Shown: piece by piece, positions 37,256 through 45,986 of the stretch
How the letters are laid out: each line of letters opens with the position of its first letter
Position numbering within the stretch: the stretch's first letter is position 1
DNA from: Terripilifer ovatus
GTDB taxonomy: Bacteria; Pseudomonadota; Alphaproteobacteria; Rhizobiales; Beijerinckiaceae
DNA: 64,000 nucleotides
Direction of reading: 5' to 3'
Assembly (NCBI GenBank): GCA_029222685.1
Contig: JARHVB010000010.1
Location: 496,001-560,000 of the forward strand
Translations under genes and position numbers: made by a program
The notes under the pieces: model-generated
Told to the model about the DNA's origin: nothing
The model's input: only the letters and a program-made list of their open reading frames with translations
Database searches by the model: none

Positions 37256-38231
37256 CCAGACGGGCGCGGCGGGTTTCGCCGGACGTCTTGTAATAGGCGA
37301 TGATGTCCTTGGGATGCAGGCTCACCTGCGATTTCACGCCGAAGAAGAACACGCCGTTGGCGGCATCGAGATTTTCCCGCCGCCTGGTGAAACGGTCGAG
37401 AAAGCGCAGCCAGAAGAACGGCAGCGACAGCGCCGTCGAGATCTTGTTGCCGAGCCCCAGCGCGCGCAGGAAATAGCGATACGACCAGATCAGCGAAACA
37501 CCCGCGCCGCCCACGGCGCCGGCGTCGATCTCGCTGAAATTGCGAAACAGCCAGCGGTGCGCACTCGGGCTGAAACGCTGGAAGTCATAGGCGCCGGCGT
37601 GGACCTGCTGCATGAACGGCGTGTCGGCATAGACGAGGCCGTCGTCCTTGAGGACGCGGTGCAGTTCGGCGACGACCACTTCCGGCTCCAGCACATGTTC
37701 GAGCACCGCCTGAATCCAGATCGCATCGAAGCTGGCGTCCTTGAAGGGCAGGTGATGGGCATCGGAGACGAGCGTCGTCACCGCCGAGGGAAACACATCC
37801 GTCGAGACGATGCGCACGTCGGTCTGCTCGTAAAGCGCCTCGATGCCGGAGCCGATGGTGCCGCCGCCGACGACGAGCACGGTCGCATTCTTGCGCCCGC
37901 GCAAGCGCGCCACCAGGTCGTTGCACTTGGCCTTGGCGGCCTCGTTGGTCCCGAACATGGCTTCGCGCAGCTTCATCCGCCACAGGCCGAAGGTTGTGGT
38001 GGTGTGACTGCCGATATCGGGAATGCGCGCATCGCGAAATTCCGACAGGTCGAACAGGCTGCGCGAAAAATCGACGAGCACCGGCTGGCCGGCAGCATTG
38101 ACGAAGCCGGGTCCGCCGGCCAGGCAGTCGGCATCCACGCAGCGCAAGCGGGCGCCGTCGGTGATGAGGTCACCATGGCAGCTCGGGCAGCGCAGAAGCG
38201 TGCTGACGTCACGGGCGTGAGCGACAGGCAT
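37188..38231 (-). CDS. Class I SAM methyltransferase with zinc-binding N-terminus
   Basis: A 347-residue protein. An N-terminal Cys-rich region (LLRCPSCHG ... RCVDADC) resembles a Trm112-type zinc ribbon. A methyltransferase-11 domain follows: VLVVGGGTIGSG as motif I, FDAIWIQAVLEHVLEP as motif IV and DDGLVYADTPF as motif V. A hydrophobic C-terminal third may associate with membrane or a lipid-linked substrate. The substrate is unknown. It is convergent with the NDUFAF6-like gene, with overlapping 3' ends, and its promoter region holds three GGTTAA palindromes. Confidence 0.8.
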   Translation of the reverse strand: MPVAHARDVSTLLRCPSCHGDLITDGARLRCVDADCLAGGPGFVNAAGQPVLVDFSRSLFDLSEFRDARIPDIGSHTTTTFGLWRMKLREAMFGTNEAAKAKCNDLVARLRGRKNATVLVVGGGTIGSGIEALYEQTDVRIVSTDVFPSAVTTLVSDAHHLPFKDASFDAIWIQAVLEHVLEPEVVVAELHRVLKDDGLVYADTPFMQQVHAGAYDFQRFSPSAHRWLFRNFSEIDAGAVGGAGVSLIWSYRYFLRALGLGNKISTALSLPFFWLRFLDRFTRRRENLDAANGVFFFGVKSQVSLHPKDIIAYYKTSGETRRARLVNAAGGQAIATAPTAASIAADR

Positions 38232-38376
38232 GCGGCTCTCCTTTATGCCAGAAAGCTCTGGCGAAATGGTGCCGTGCTTTCAGAACACGGGCAGGGGGGC
38301 ATGGCGACCGCCGCAATCGCCGGCTTGATGTGGAGATAATCCCGTCGGAATTGCTTAAGGCCTCGCAATGGCAAAC

Positions 38377-38459
38377 GGTTAATCTTAACCACCTGATAAC
38401 CATATCGGTTAAACTTAACGGGCGCACCCCAGCCCTGAAAGCTTGGTTAAGAATTAACC
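38377..38459. promoter_or_regulatory. Three GGTTAA palindromes upstream of the methyltransferase gene
   Basis: Near-identical inverted repeats of GGTTAA and TTAACC with a 2-3 base centre stand at 38377-38390, 38407-38420 (one mismatch) and 38445-38459. They lie 146-228 bases before the methyltransferase start. The surrounding 290-base gap has no gene. They may be protein-binding sites; the TTAA core recalls, but does not match the spacing of, CtrA sites. Confidence 0.45.
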
Positions 38460-38523
38460 TTAATGGATCGTCTGGCGAAAGGCGGGGTTGCTGCGAAGCA
38501 GCGTGGGGTTGACGTTTCCTCCG

Positions 38524-39933
38524 CTACACCAATGCTTTAAGCGATGTTTGCAAGCCGTCGAACCAGACATCCATGTCGGTCTTGGCCCGCTCCGTCAGCC
38601 GGCGTTTGCGCGCCACGGCCTTCTCCGGTCCGCGCAACCGCTTGCCGTTGGCATCCTTCACCGCGATTTCGATCGGGGGAAACAAGCCGAAGTTGACGTT
38701 CATCGGCTGGAACGACGGCGGCCCAGCGTCGATCGTCTCGATGTGTCCGCCGGTGATGTGGTTGAGGAGGGCACCGATGGCCGTTGTCGCCGGCGGCACG
38801 CGTGCCTGTTCGCCACGCGCTTCGGTGGCGGCCATCAATCCGGCGATCAGGCCGACGGCGGCACTTTCCACATAGCCCTCGCAGCCGGTGATCTGGCCCG
38901 CGAAGCGGATGTGCGTCCGGTTCTTCAGGCGCAGCAGCGGATCGAGCACTTGCGGCGAATTGAGGAAGGTGTTCCGGTGCAGCCCGCCGAGGCGGGCGAA
39001 TTCGGCGTTCTGCAGGCCAGGGATCATACGGAAAATCCGCGTCTGTTCGCCGTGCTTCAGCTTCGTCTGGAAGCCGACCATGTTGTAGAGCGTGCCCAGT
39101 GCATTGTCCTGGCGAAGCTGGATGATCGCATAGGGCTTCACCGTCGGATTGTTCGGATCGGTCAGGCCGAAGGGTTTCAGAGGGCCATGGCGCAGGGTTT
39201 CGCGGCCGCGCTCGGCCATCACCTCGATCGGCAGGCAGCCGTCGAAATAGGGCGTGCCTTCCCATTCCTTGAACGTGGTTTTGTCGCCGGCGATGATGGC
39301 GTCGAGGAAAGCCTCATACTGATCGCGCGTCAGCGGACAGTTGATGTAGTCGGCGCCGGTGCCACCGGGACCGACCTTGTCGTAGCGCGACTGGAACCAG
39401 GCCACGTTCATGTCGATCGAGTCGCGGTGGACGATCGGCGCGATGGCGTCGAAGAAGGCCAGTTCGTTCTCGCCGGTCAGTTTGCCGATGGCCGCGGCGA
39501 GCGCCGGCGACGTCAATGGCCCGGTGCAGATAATGATGGAATCAAAATCGGTTGCCGGGAGATCCTGAATCTCTTCGCGAACTACCTGAATCCTGGGATG
39601 AGCTTCGATGGCGGCCGTGACGGCGCTGGCAAAGCCGTCCCGGTCGACTGCCAGCGCGCCGCCGGCCGGAACCTGATGGTCGTCGGCCGCGCGCATGATG
39701 AGCGATCCCATCCGCCGCATCTCCCAGTGCAACTGGCCGACGGCATTCTGCTCGGCGTCATCCGAGCGAAAGGAATTCGAACAGACCAGTTCCGCGAAGG
39801 AATCGGTGTGATGGGCTGCGGTCGGCCGGACGGGCCGCATTTCGTGGAGGATGACGGGAACGCCGGCTTCGGCGATCTGCCAGGCGGCTTCCGAGCCGGC
39901 GAGGCCGGCGCCGATGACGTGGACTGGTTGCAT
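38524..39933 (-). CDS. trmFO: Methylenetetrahydrofolate--tRNA-(uracil-5-)-methyltransferase
   Basis: A 469-residue FAD enzyme. The N-terminal dinucleotide-binding motif reads [13 protein letters not shown], and the family motif [10 protein letters not shown] follows near residue 50. [16 protein letters not shown] near residue 340 is typical of the GidA/TrmFO superfamily. It forms 5-methyluridine-54 in tRNA using methylene-THF as carbon donor. The length is normal. It stands alone on the minus strand. Confidence 0.95.
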   Translation of the reverse strand: MQPVHVIGAGLAGSEAAWQIAEAGVPVILHEMRPVRPTAAHHTDSFAELVCSNSFRSDDAEQNAVGQLHWEMRRMGSLIMRAADDHQVPAGGALAVDRDGFASAVTAAIEAHPRIQVVREEIQDLPATDFDSIIICTGPLTSPALAAAIGKLTGENELAFFDAIAPIVHRDSIDMNVAWFQSRYDKVGPGGTGADYINCPLTRDQYEAFLDAIIAGDKTTFKEWEGTPYFDGCLPIEVMAERGRETLRHGPLKPFGLTDPNNPTVKPYAIIQLRQDNALGTLYNMVGFQTKLKHGEQTRIFRMIPGLQNAEFARLGGLHRNTFLNSPQVLDPLLRLKNRTHIRFAGQITGCEGYVESAAVGLIAGLMAATEARGEQARVPPATTAIGALLNHITGGHIETIDAGPPSFQPMNVNFGLFPPIEIAVKDANGKRLRGPEKAVARKRRLTERAKTDMDVWFDGLQTSLKALV

Positions 39934-39995
39934 CGGCCGTATATGCCGTTCGCACCCCGATAAGACAAGCGAGCAAAGCGCTCCGGGCGATCAAA

Positions 39996-40039
39996 GCATT
40001 TTCGAGCGAAGTGGGTGCCGGTTCGCGTGAAGAAGATGC
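39996..40039 (+). repeat. Dispersed intergenic repeat, copy 2
   Basis: Matches 12359-12402 at 41 of 44 positions, including the self-complementary ends. It lies between trmFO and the DUF1127 gene. Confidence 0.75.
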
Positions 40040-40090
40040 GTCAAAACAAAAACTGCAGCTTGATCGGTCCGAACCCGTAAAGCTCCAGAC

Positions 40091-40130
40091 AAAAAAATGC
40101 GCCCGTCGGGGGAGGGTCCGACGGGCGCTT
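40091..40130 (-). terminator. Terminator of the DUF1127 gene
   Basis: On the minus strand an 11-bp stem (GCGCCCGTCGG with its complement) is followed by seven T residues, about 60 bases after the DUF1127 stop codon. Confidence 0.85.
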
Positions 40131-40187
40131 AGAACGTGGGGGGCTGAGGGAGGGGAAGCCCTGGTCCACGTTAACTGGAATGCTTAC

Positions 40188-40343
40188 TTAGATGCCTGCG
40201 CTCTGGCGCGCGACGGAGTGAATTTCCGACCGGGTAATGCCGAGGTCGTGGAGTTCACGGTCGGAGAGCTGCGAAAGCTCCGAAACCGCAACCCGATAAC
40301 GACGCCAGGAGTCGACCCAGGCAACAATGCTCTTGATAGTCAT
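40188..40343 (-). CDS. DUF1127 (YjiS-like) small protein
   Basis: A 51-residue Arg-rich protein. The DUF1127 core reads YRVAVSELSQLSDRELHDLG with ITRSEI after it. Small proteins of this family affect RNA turnover and phosphate or carbon metabolism in Agrobacterium and Rhodobacter, according to published work on that family. GAGG stands seven bases before the ATG at 40343; the longer upstream frame is not conserved. It is monocistronic, with its own terminator. Confidence 0.88.
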   Translation of the reverse strand: MTIKSIVAWVDSWRRYRVAVSELSQLSDRELHDLGITRSEIHSVARQSAGI

Positions 40344-40669
40344 TTCATCCTCACTTGACGGGCCATTTGGCTGCCGTCTGAACTTTGCATGGATAGAATG
40401 TAGGATGGTGCAGCGCACAACGCCAGCGTAAATGTCGATACTCTGGTATGCGTCGACAGCATGCCGTACATCGTAACATCCGTTAGGATACCGGAAAAAT
40501 AATTCATCTTATCGCGCTTTTGCCAAAATTAACTTCTCAGTAATGCGTAAATTGCAATACCGCAGCGCAAAATGCCTTGAATATGGGCTTGCAAGGATCA
40601 TTTTACCGGCGCTACCCGATTCGAGGGCGAAACAGGCGGACAGCCCCGCGTTTCGCCCCAAAACCGCGC
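40344..40669. other. AT-rich intergenic region
   Basis: About 325 bases, visibly AT-richer than the surroundings, with no supported gene. It probably contains the DUF1127 promoter. No confident motif was found. Confidence 0.4.
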
Positions 40670-40960
40670 TTAGAAGCAGACGCGGACGCGGCGGAAGCCG
40701 ATGACGTCGCCGAAGCGATTGTAAACGGGCTGGCGACGGAGTTCGCAGCCGCCGTAGACGGGCGCCGCATAGGCAGGCTGCGAGGCGGCGATGGCGCCCC
40801 CGACGATGGCGGCGCCGAGCAGGCCAACCGCGAGGCCGCCGCCATAACCATGATGGCCGTGCCAGCCGGCGGCAGCCGGGGTGGCGGTGACGGCGAACGA
40901 GGCGGCAATCGCCAGGGCGCCGACGGAAGCTGCAAGGGTCTTCTTCGAAATCGTGCTCAT
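40670..40960 (-). CDS. Small secreted Gly/Ala-rich protein (96 aa)
   Basis: A signal peptide (TLAASVGALAIAASFAVTAT then PAAAGW) precedes a His/Gly-rich stretch (WHGHHGYGGG), a hydrophobic Gly/Ala segment and a C-terminal domain with two Cys (GGCELRRQPVYN and RRVRVCF), likely forming a disulfide. This organisation is common in small exported proteins of Bradyrhizobium relatives. The function is unknown. GGAGA stands seven bases before the ATG at 40960; the ATG at 40972 is less likely. Confidence 0.7.
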   Translation of the reverse strand: MSTISKKTLAASVGALAIAASFAVTATPAAAGWHGHHGYGGGLAVGLLGAAIVGGAIAASQPAYAAPVYGGCELRRQPVYNRFGDVIGFRRVRVCF

Positions 40961-41072
40961 GTCCATCTCCAATTCGTTGCCGTTTTTCTCTCAACCGGCG
41001 ATGATGAGAGACTAGAGCAGGGGGCGTCTGGACGATGTGCGACCACGCACCACTCGCCGACGAGGGGAAAGC

Positions 41073-42716
41073 ATGAGCGCGCAGAATGCCTATACGACCG
41101 GTCTCGATCGCAATCCGGCCAATTTCGTCCCGTTGTCGCCGCTGAGCTTTCTCGAGCGTGCCGCCCTGGTGCATCCGCACCTGACGAGCGTCGTCCATGA
41201 AACCCGCCGCTTCACCTGGGGCGAGACCTATGCACGCTGCCGCCGGCTCGCCTCGGCGTTATCGCTACGCGGGCTCGGCAAGGGCGATACAGTCGCCGCC
41301 ATGCTGCCGAATATCCCGGCCATGTACGAAGCCCATTTCGGCGTGCCGATGATCGGCGCGGTGCTGAACACGCTGAATACCCGGCTCGACGCCGAGGCCA
41401 TCGCCTTCATGCTCGACCACGGCGAGGCGAAAGTGATCCTCGTCGACCCGGAACTGGCGGCCACCGTCGAAAAGGCGTTGACCCTGATGAAGGGCAAAAA
41501 ACCCTATGTCGTCGACGTCGCCGATCCGGCTTTCACGGGCGGCAAGGTGATCGGCTCCGTCGACTACGAGGACTTCATCGCCACGGGCGATCCGGCATTC
41601 GCCTGGAGCCTGCCGGCCGATGAATGGGATGCCCTGGCGCTGAATTACACCTCCGGCACCACCGGCAATCCCAAGGGCGTCGTCTACCATCATCGCGGCG
41701 CCTATCTGAACGCCGTCAGCAACGCGCTCGCCTGGTCGCTCGGCGCCCATCCGGTCTATCTGTGGACCCTGCCGATGTTTCACTGCAACGGCTGGTGCTA
41801 TCCCTGGACCATTGCCGCGATGGCCGGCGTCAACGTCTGCCTGCGCAAGGTCGAGGCGGCGAAGATCTTCGAACTGATCGGCAGCCACGGCGTCACCCAC
41901 ATGTGCGGCGCGCCCATTGTCTACAACACGCTGGTCAACGCCAATGATCCGCGCAAGTCCGAGCCGCGCGCGGTGATGGGCATGGTGGCGGGCGCCTCGC
42001 CGCCCATGGCGGTGATCGCCGGAGCCGAAAACATCGGCATCCGGCTGACGCATGTCTATGGATTGACCGAGGTCTATGGCCCCGCCGGCGTCTGTTCGCC
42101 GCAGCCCGAATGGGCCGGCCGGCCGCTCGAGGAACGTGCCAGGCTCACCCGCCGCCAGGGCGTGCCCTATCATCTGCAGCAGGCGATGACCGTGCTCGAC
42201 CCTGAAACCATGCAGGAGGTGCCGCACGACGGCGAGACCATGGGCGAGATCATGTTTCGCGGCAACATCGTCATGCGCGGCTACCTGAAGAACCCCAAGG
42301 CGACGGAAGAAGCCTTCGCCGGCGGCTGGTTCCACACCGGCGATCTCGCGGTCATCGATCCCGACGGCTATGTGCTGATCCGCGACCGTTCGAAGGACAT
42401 CATCATTTCCGGGGGCGAGAACATCTCCTCCATCGAAGTCGAGGACGTGCTCTACAAGCATCCGGCCGTGCTGGTTGCCGCCGTCGTCGCCAGGCCCGAC
42501 CCGAAATGGGGCGAGACGCCCTGCGCCTTCATCGAGTTGAAGGACGGCGCCAGCGCAGACGAGGCCGACATCATCGCCTTCTGCAAACAGCACCTGGCCA
42601 ACTTCAAAGTGCCAAAGAGCGTCGTCTTCGGCCCGATCCCGAAAACCTCGACCGGCAAGATCCAGAAATTCCAGCTGCGCGAGCAGGCCGACAGCAAGGC
42701 GGCGATAGGCGGGTAG
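41073..42716 (+). CDS. Acyl-CoA synthetase (AMP-forming)
   Basis: A 547-residue ANL-superfamily enzyme. The P-loop motif YTSGTTGNPKGVVYHHRGA, the adenine-binding YGLTEVYGP and the hinge motif GYVLIRDRSKDIIISGGENI are all present. The catalytic Lys is in the final KTSTGKIQKFQLR. It activates a carboxylic acid with ATP and CoA; sequence style suggests medium- or long-chain fatty acids. GAGGGGAAA precedes the ATG at 41073. It stands alone between unrelated genes. Confidence 0.92.
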   Translation: MSAQNAYTTGLDRNPANFVPLSPLSFLERAALVHPHLTSVVHETRRFTWGETYARCRRLASALSLRGLGKGDTVAAMLPNIPAMYEAHFGVPMIGAVLNTLNTRLDAEAIAFMLDHGEAKVILVDPELAATVEKALTLMKGKKPYVVDVADPAFTGGKVIGSVDYEDFIATGDPAFAWSLPADEWDALALNYTSGTTGNPKGVVYHHRGAYLNAVSNALAWSLGAHPVYLWTLPMFHCNGWCYPWTIAAMAGVNVCLRKVEAAKIFELIGSHGVTHMCGAPIVYNTLVNANDPRKSEPRAVMGMVAGASPPMAVIAGAENIGIRLTHVYGLTEVYGPAGVCSPQPEWAGRPLEERARLTRRQGVPYHLQQAMTVLDPETMQEVPHDGETMGEIMFRGNIVMRGYLKNPKATEEAFAGGWFHTGDLAVIDPDGYVLIRDRSKDIIISGGENISSIEVEDVLYKHPAVLVAAVVARPDPKWGETPCAFIELKDGASADEADIIAFCKQHLANFKVPKSVVFGPIPKTSTGKIQKFQLREQADSKAAIGG

Positions 42717-42867
42717 GGCAAGGCGACCGGATGAGCTGCCTCGATGAGGCGGCCCCGGCGTGGTGTGCTGCGAGGGGGAGCCGGGGCCGCCGGCCGCACG
42801 GGGGGCGTGTGCGGACCCGTCTCAATGGCTCAGAATGGCAAGGGTTCCCGATCCGCGCGGAAAACTG

Positions 42868-43221
42868 TTATGCGGCAGCCGGCACCAGCATCTGACGAAC
42901 GAGCGCCAGCAACTTCTCCTTGCTGTAAGGTTTGATCAGCAAGGGCACGTCGGCCGGTAGCTGATCGCGATTGGCCTGCCCGGAAATCATAAGCGTCTTT
43001 ATGGCCTGCCAGCGGCTTCTGATTGCCAGCAGGACGTCTATACCGTCCAGCGGACCCGGCATCTGAACATCCAGAACAATCAGCTTGATATCTCTGTGGG
43101 CGTTGAGAAGGACCAGCGCTGTTTCCGCATTGTCGGCAGACAGGGTCTTGAAGCCCGCGTCTCCCAATTGCGCTTCGAGGTTCTGCCTCTGAATGTCGTC
43201 GTCTTCCACGACCAGGATCAT
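42868..43221 (-). CDS. Single-domain response regulator
   Basis: A 117-residue CheY-like receiver. The acidic pocket (VVEDDD), the phospho-acceptor Asp51 in VLDVQMPGPLDG, a Ser/Thr switch in MISGQAN and the conserved Lys in LIKPYSKEKLL are present. There is no output domain, so it probably acts by protein contact or as a phosphate sink. No histidine kinase gene is adjacent. The N-terminal Met is close to the first strand, as usual. Confidence 0.9.
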   Translation of the reverse strand: MILVVEDDDIQRQNLEAQLGDAGFKTLSADNAETALVLLNAHRDIKLIVLDVQMPGPLDGIDVLLAIRSRWQAIKTLMISGQANRDQLPADVPLLIKPYSKEKLLALVRQMLVPAAA

Positions 43222-43324
43222 GTCATTGGGCTTTTGCCGGAGGGCCAGACAACATCATAATGACTTGGCGGGATGCCGGTTCCCGCATCAGCAGAATATT
43301 TTGCGCCTGTTTCGGCTTTTCCTC

Positions 43325-43735
43325 TCAGCTCATCCTTTCCCACACAACCTCATTACGCGTGCCTACCGGCCGCAGGATGAGCAGCTTGCCGTCGAACTCA
43401 TAGCCGCGGGCGAAGTCCTTCATCTGTTCCCAGCCGGGTTGCACGCTGCCTTCGCGGTGATGGGTGACGATTTTCTTCACGTCATCGACGGTGAAGGGGC
43501 CGAAATAGGCTGTGTAGCCGTTGAGGGCCAGCAGCGCCTCTTCGCCCGTCGGCTTGTCGCCCGCCATCGGCACCGGTGGCCGGTCGGGCTGAATCTGCGC
43601 GGTCATCCAGCCGCTGGCATCGTAGGTGATGATGCCTGTCGGTCTGGAACCGCGTTCGGGTCCGGCGTCGATGGTTGTGGTACGCACCAGCCGCCATGAG
43701 CCGATGAAACGGTCGAAGTCGGATGTATCGGTCAT
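43325..43735 (-). CDS. Lipocalin-like domain protein
   Basis: A 136-residue protein of the lipocalin-5 type, with F-I-G-S-W-R-L at the start and GIITYDASGWMTAQIQP and NGYTAYFGPFTVDD in the barrel. The start at 43735 was chosen because the longer frame has no conserved features. The function of this family is largely unknown; members often sit near aromatic dioxygenases. Here the gene is divergent from a gentisate-dioxygenase-like gene, about 100 bases apart. Confidence 0.78.
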   Translation of the reverse strand: MTDTSDFDRFIGSWRLVRTTTIDAGPERGSRPTGIITYDASGWMTAQIQPDRPPVPMAGDKPTGEEALLALNGYTAYFGPFTVDDVKKIVTHHREGSVQPGWEQMKDFARGYEFDGKLLILRPVGTRNEVVWERMS

Positions 43736-43838
43736 GAAAATCCTGCCTCCCTGAAGAGTGCCTGCCGGACTTGTCCAATCACCGTGCGGCTGCGACACTC
43801 GCTTCAACCTAACAGCAAAAATCCGGGACGAAACAGTC

Positions 43839-44915
43839 ATGAGCCTCGATAGCCCGCACCCCCGACAGGCCGAACGCGAAGCGTTCTACGCCAAGGTCGA
43901 GGCGCGCAATCTCTCGCCGCTGTGGACGCGCACCCTGGTGCCGCCGCTGCCGCATTTTTCGGTCAAGGCGGTGCCGCATCTGTGGGATTTCGACAATGTG
44001 CTGAAGCCGTTGCTGCTCGAAGCGGGCGGGCTGATCACGGCGCAGGAGGCGAACCGCCGGGTGCTGTCGCTCGAAAATCCCGGCTTCGACGGCGGGCCGC
44101 CGCGCATCCTGGAATCGCTGTATGCCGGCCTGCAGATGATCCTGCCGGGCGAGTGCGCGCCGGCGCATCGCCACACGCCCTCGGCGCTGCGCTTCATCAT
44201 GGAAGGCAAGGGCGCCTGGACGGCGGTATCGGGCGAAAAGTCGAACATGCAGCCGGGCGATTTCATCATCACGCCGTCGATGACCTGGCACGATCACGGC
44301 CACGACGGCGAAGAGCCGTTCTTCTGGATGGACGGGCTCGACATTCCCATGGTGGCGGCCTTCGGGCCGATGTTCTTCGAGGCCTATCCGAAGGACCGCG
44401 CGCCGCAGAGCCGGCCGCCCGGCGACAGCCTGGCGCGCTACGGCGCCAATATGCGGCCGGTCAACAGTACCTGGAGCAAACCGGAATCGCCGATCTTCTG
44501 GTACCCCTACGAGCGGTCGCGCGAGGCGCTGGAAACCCTGCGCAGGAACGGCGAACTCGATCCCTATGACGGGCTGAAGCTCGAATATATCGATCCGACG
44601 CGCGGCGGCACGGCGATGCCGACCATCTCGGCCTTCCTGCAGGTGCTGCCGAAGGGCTTTCGCAGCGAGACCTATCGCAGCACCGAGAACACGGTCTTCT
44701 CGGTCATCGAAGGCACGGGCCGGCTGATTGCGGGCGAGGGCGACAAGCAGCGGGTCATCGCCTGGAAGCCGCGCGATATCTTCGTCGCGCCGTGCTGGGT
44801 GCCGTATCGCCTCGAAGCCGACGGCGATGCCTGCCTGTTCAGCTTCTCCGACCGCGTCGCCCAGCAGAAGCTGGGGCTGTGGCGGGAGCAGCGGGGAAAT
44901 GCTGTTTTGGAGTGA
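43839..44915 (+). CDS. Gentisate 1,2-dioxygenase-like double cupin
   Basis: A 358-residue bicupin. The N-terminal cupin has the iron-ligand motif P-A-H-R-H-T-P and further MTWHDHGHDG. The second cupin shows STENTVFSVIEGTGRLIAGEG. Family members cleave gentisate, 1-hydroxy-2-naphthoate or salicylate between adjacent ring carbons. The specificity cannot be set from sequence. No maleylpyruvate isomerase or hydrolase gene is nearby, so the pathway may be spread elsewhere. No ribosome site is obvious before the ATG at 43839. Confidence 0.85.
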   Translation: MSLDSPHPRQAEREAFYAKVEARNLSPLWTRTLVPPLPHFSVKAVPHLWDFDNVLKPLLLEAGGLITAQEANRRVLSLENPGFDGGPPRILESLYAGLQMILPGECAPAHRHTPSALRFIMEGKGAWTAVSGEKSNMQPGDFIITPSMTWHDHGHDGEEPFFWMDGLDIPMVAAFGPMFFEAYPKDRAPQSRPPGDSLARYGANMRPVNSTWSKPESPIFWYPYERSREALETLRRNGELDPYDGLKLEYIDPTRGGTAMPTISAFLQVLPKGFRSETYRSTENTVFSVIEGTGRLIAGEGDKQRVIAWKPRDIFVAPCWVPYRLEADGDACLFSFSDRVAQQKLGLWREQRGNAVLE

Positions 44916-44932
44916 ATAGGCGGTAGGCCTCC

Positions 44933-45469
44933 TTACTTCTTCGCAGCCTTCGCCCGCTCGATGCCTTCCAGCACCAGGCGCTTTGCGACGTCCACGTCGC
45001 CCCAGCTTTTTACCTTCACCCATTTGCCGGGTTCGAGATCCTTGTAGTGCAGGAAGAAGTGCTCGATCTGCTTGAGGGTGATCTGGGGCAGGTCGGTATA
45101 ATTCTTCACGTTGTGATAGCGCTGGGTCAGCTTGTCGGAAGGAACCGCGATGATCTTTTCGTCGCCGCCGGCCTCGTCTTCCATCATCAGCACGCCGACC
45201 ACGCGGCAGCTCATCACCGCGCCCGGCACGATGGCGCGGGTATTGGCGACGATGACGTCGCAGGGGTCCCCGTCTTCCGACAAGGTGTGCGGGATGAAGC
45301 CGTAATTCCCCGGATAGCGCATCGCCGTATAGAGGAAGCGGTCGACCACCAGCGCACCCGAGGCCTTGTCCATTTCGTATTTGATCGGTTCGCCGCCGAT
45401 GGGAACTTCGATGACGACATTGACGTCGTGCGGCGGATTCTTGCCGATGGAAATGGCGTCAAAATTCAT
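44933..45469 (-). CDS. ppa: Inorganic pyrophosphatase
   Basis: A 178-residue family I pyrophosphatase. The signature [10 protein letters not shown], the substrate-site K-Y-E-M-D-K and [11 protein letters not shown] are intact. It hydrolyses pyrophosphate to drive biosynthesis. GGAG stands five bases before the ATG at 45469; two extra residues upstream are possible. It is convergent with the dioxygenase gene, with 17 bases between the stops. Confidence 0.95.
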   Translation of the reverse strand: MNFDAISIGKNPPHDVNVVIEVPIGGEPIKYEMDKASGALVVDRFLYTAMRYPGNYGFIPHTLSEDGDPCDVIVANTRAIVPGAVMSCRVVGVLMMEDEAGGDEKIIAVPSDKLTQRYHNVKNYTDLPQITLKQIEHFFLHYKDLEPGKWVKVKSWGDVDVAKRLVLEGIERAKAAKK

Positions 45470-45738
45470 AAGCAAACTCCAAAACTCCGGATCATGCCGG
45501 TCCCAAAAGTCTGAATTTTCTAAGATTTAATTGTTCCCCAGGTGAAACCCCGGGTGAAACGACGGCGGCGGAAGGCGAATGCGATGCCGATCTTCACGCC
45601 CGTCAGCGTACACAAATGCGCGGGCAATGAAAATTGACCAAAAGTGTTGCCGCTGCGTCCTATCCAATCTGCGCAAAAAATCAACTGATTTCTACCTCAA
45701 CATATTGAAAATGAGGCAATTACATCAATTCTCATCCT

Positions 45739-45951
45739 CCTACCACGCAGCAGGACGTGCCCTTCGTCAGGGTCGGCGACAGGGCCGAGGTGGCTGACGC
45801 CAGCCGGCCCGAGCGCAAGACGACCGCCGAAGTCACCCGCATGACCGGCGAGCTCGATCCGAAATCGCGCAGGGCAGCCGGTTACGGCTTGCCGCTCGCC
45901 CTGATCGACGGGTCTTCGAGCCGAGCGACGGCTGACACCGCCTCGGGCTGA
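45739..45951 (+). pseudogene. Fragment of an RND efflux adaptor (HlyD-type)
   Basis: About 70 residues in one frame: QQDVPFVRVGDRAEVADASRP then TAEVTRMTGELDPKSR. This matches the beta-barrel region of RND membrane-fusion proteins. There is no N-terminal signal or hairpin upstream, and it ends in unrelated sequence, so it is a short leftover. The rest of the 45470-45986 gap shows no gene. Confidence 0.45.
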
Positions 45952-45986
45952 GCAGTTCGGCATTCCAGGGTTCCGGATGTTGAGCT

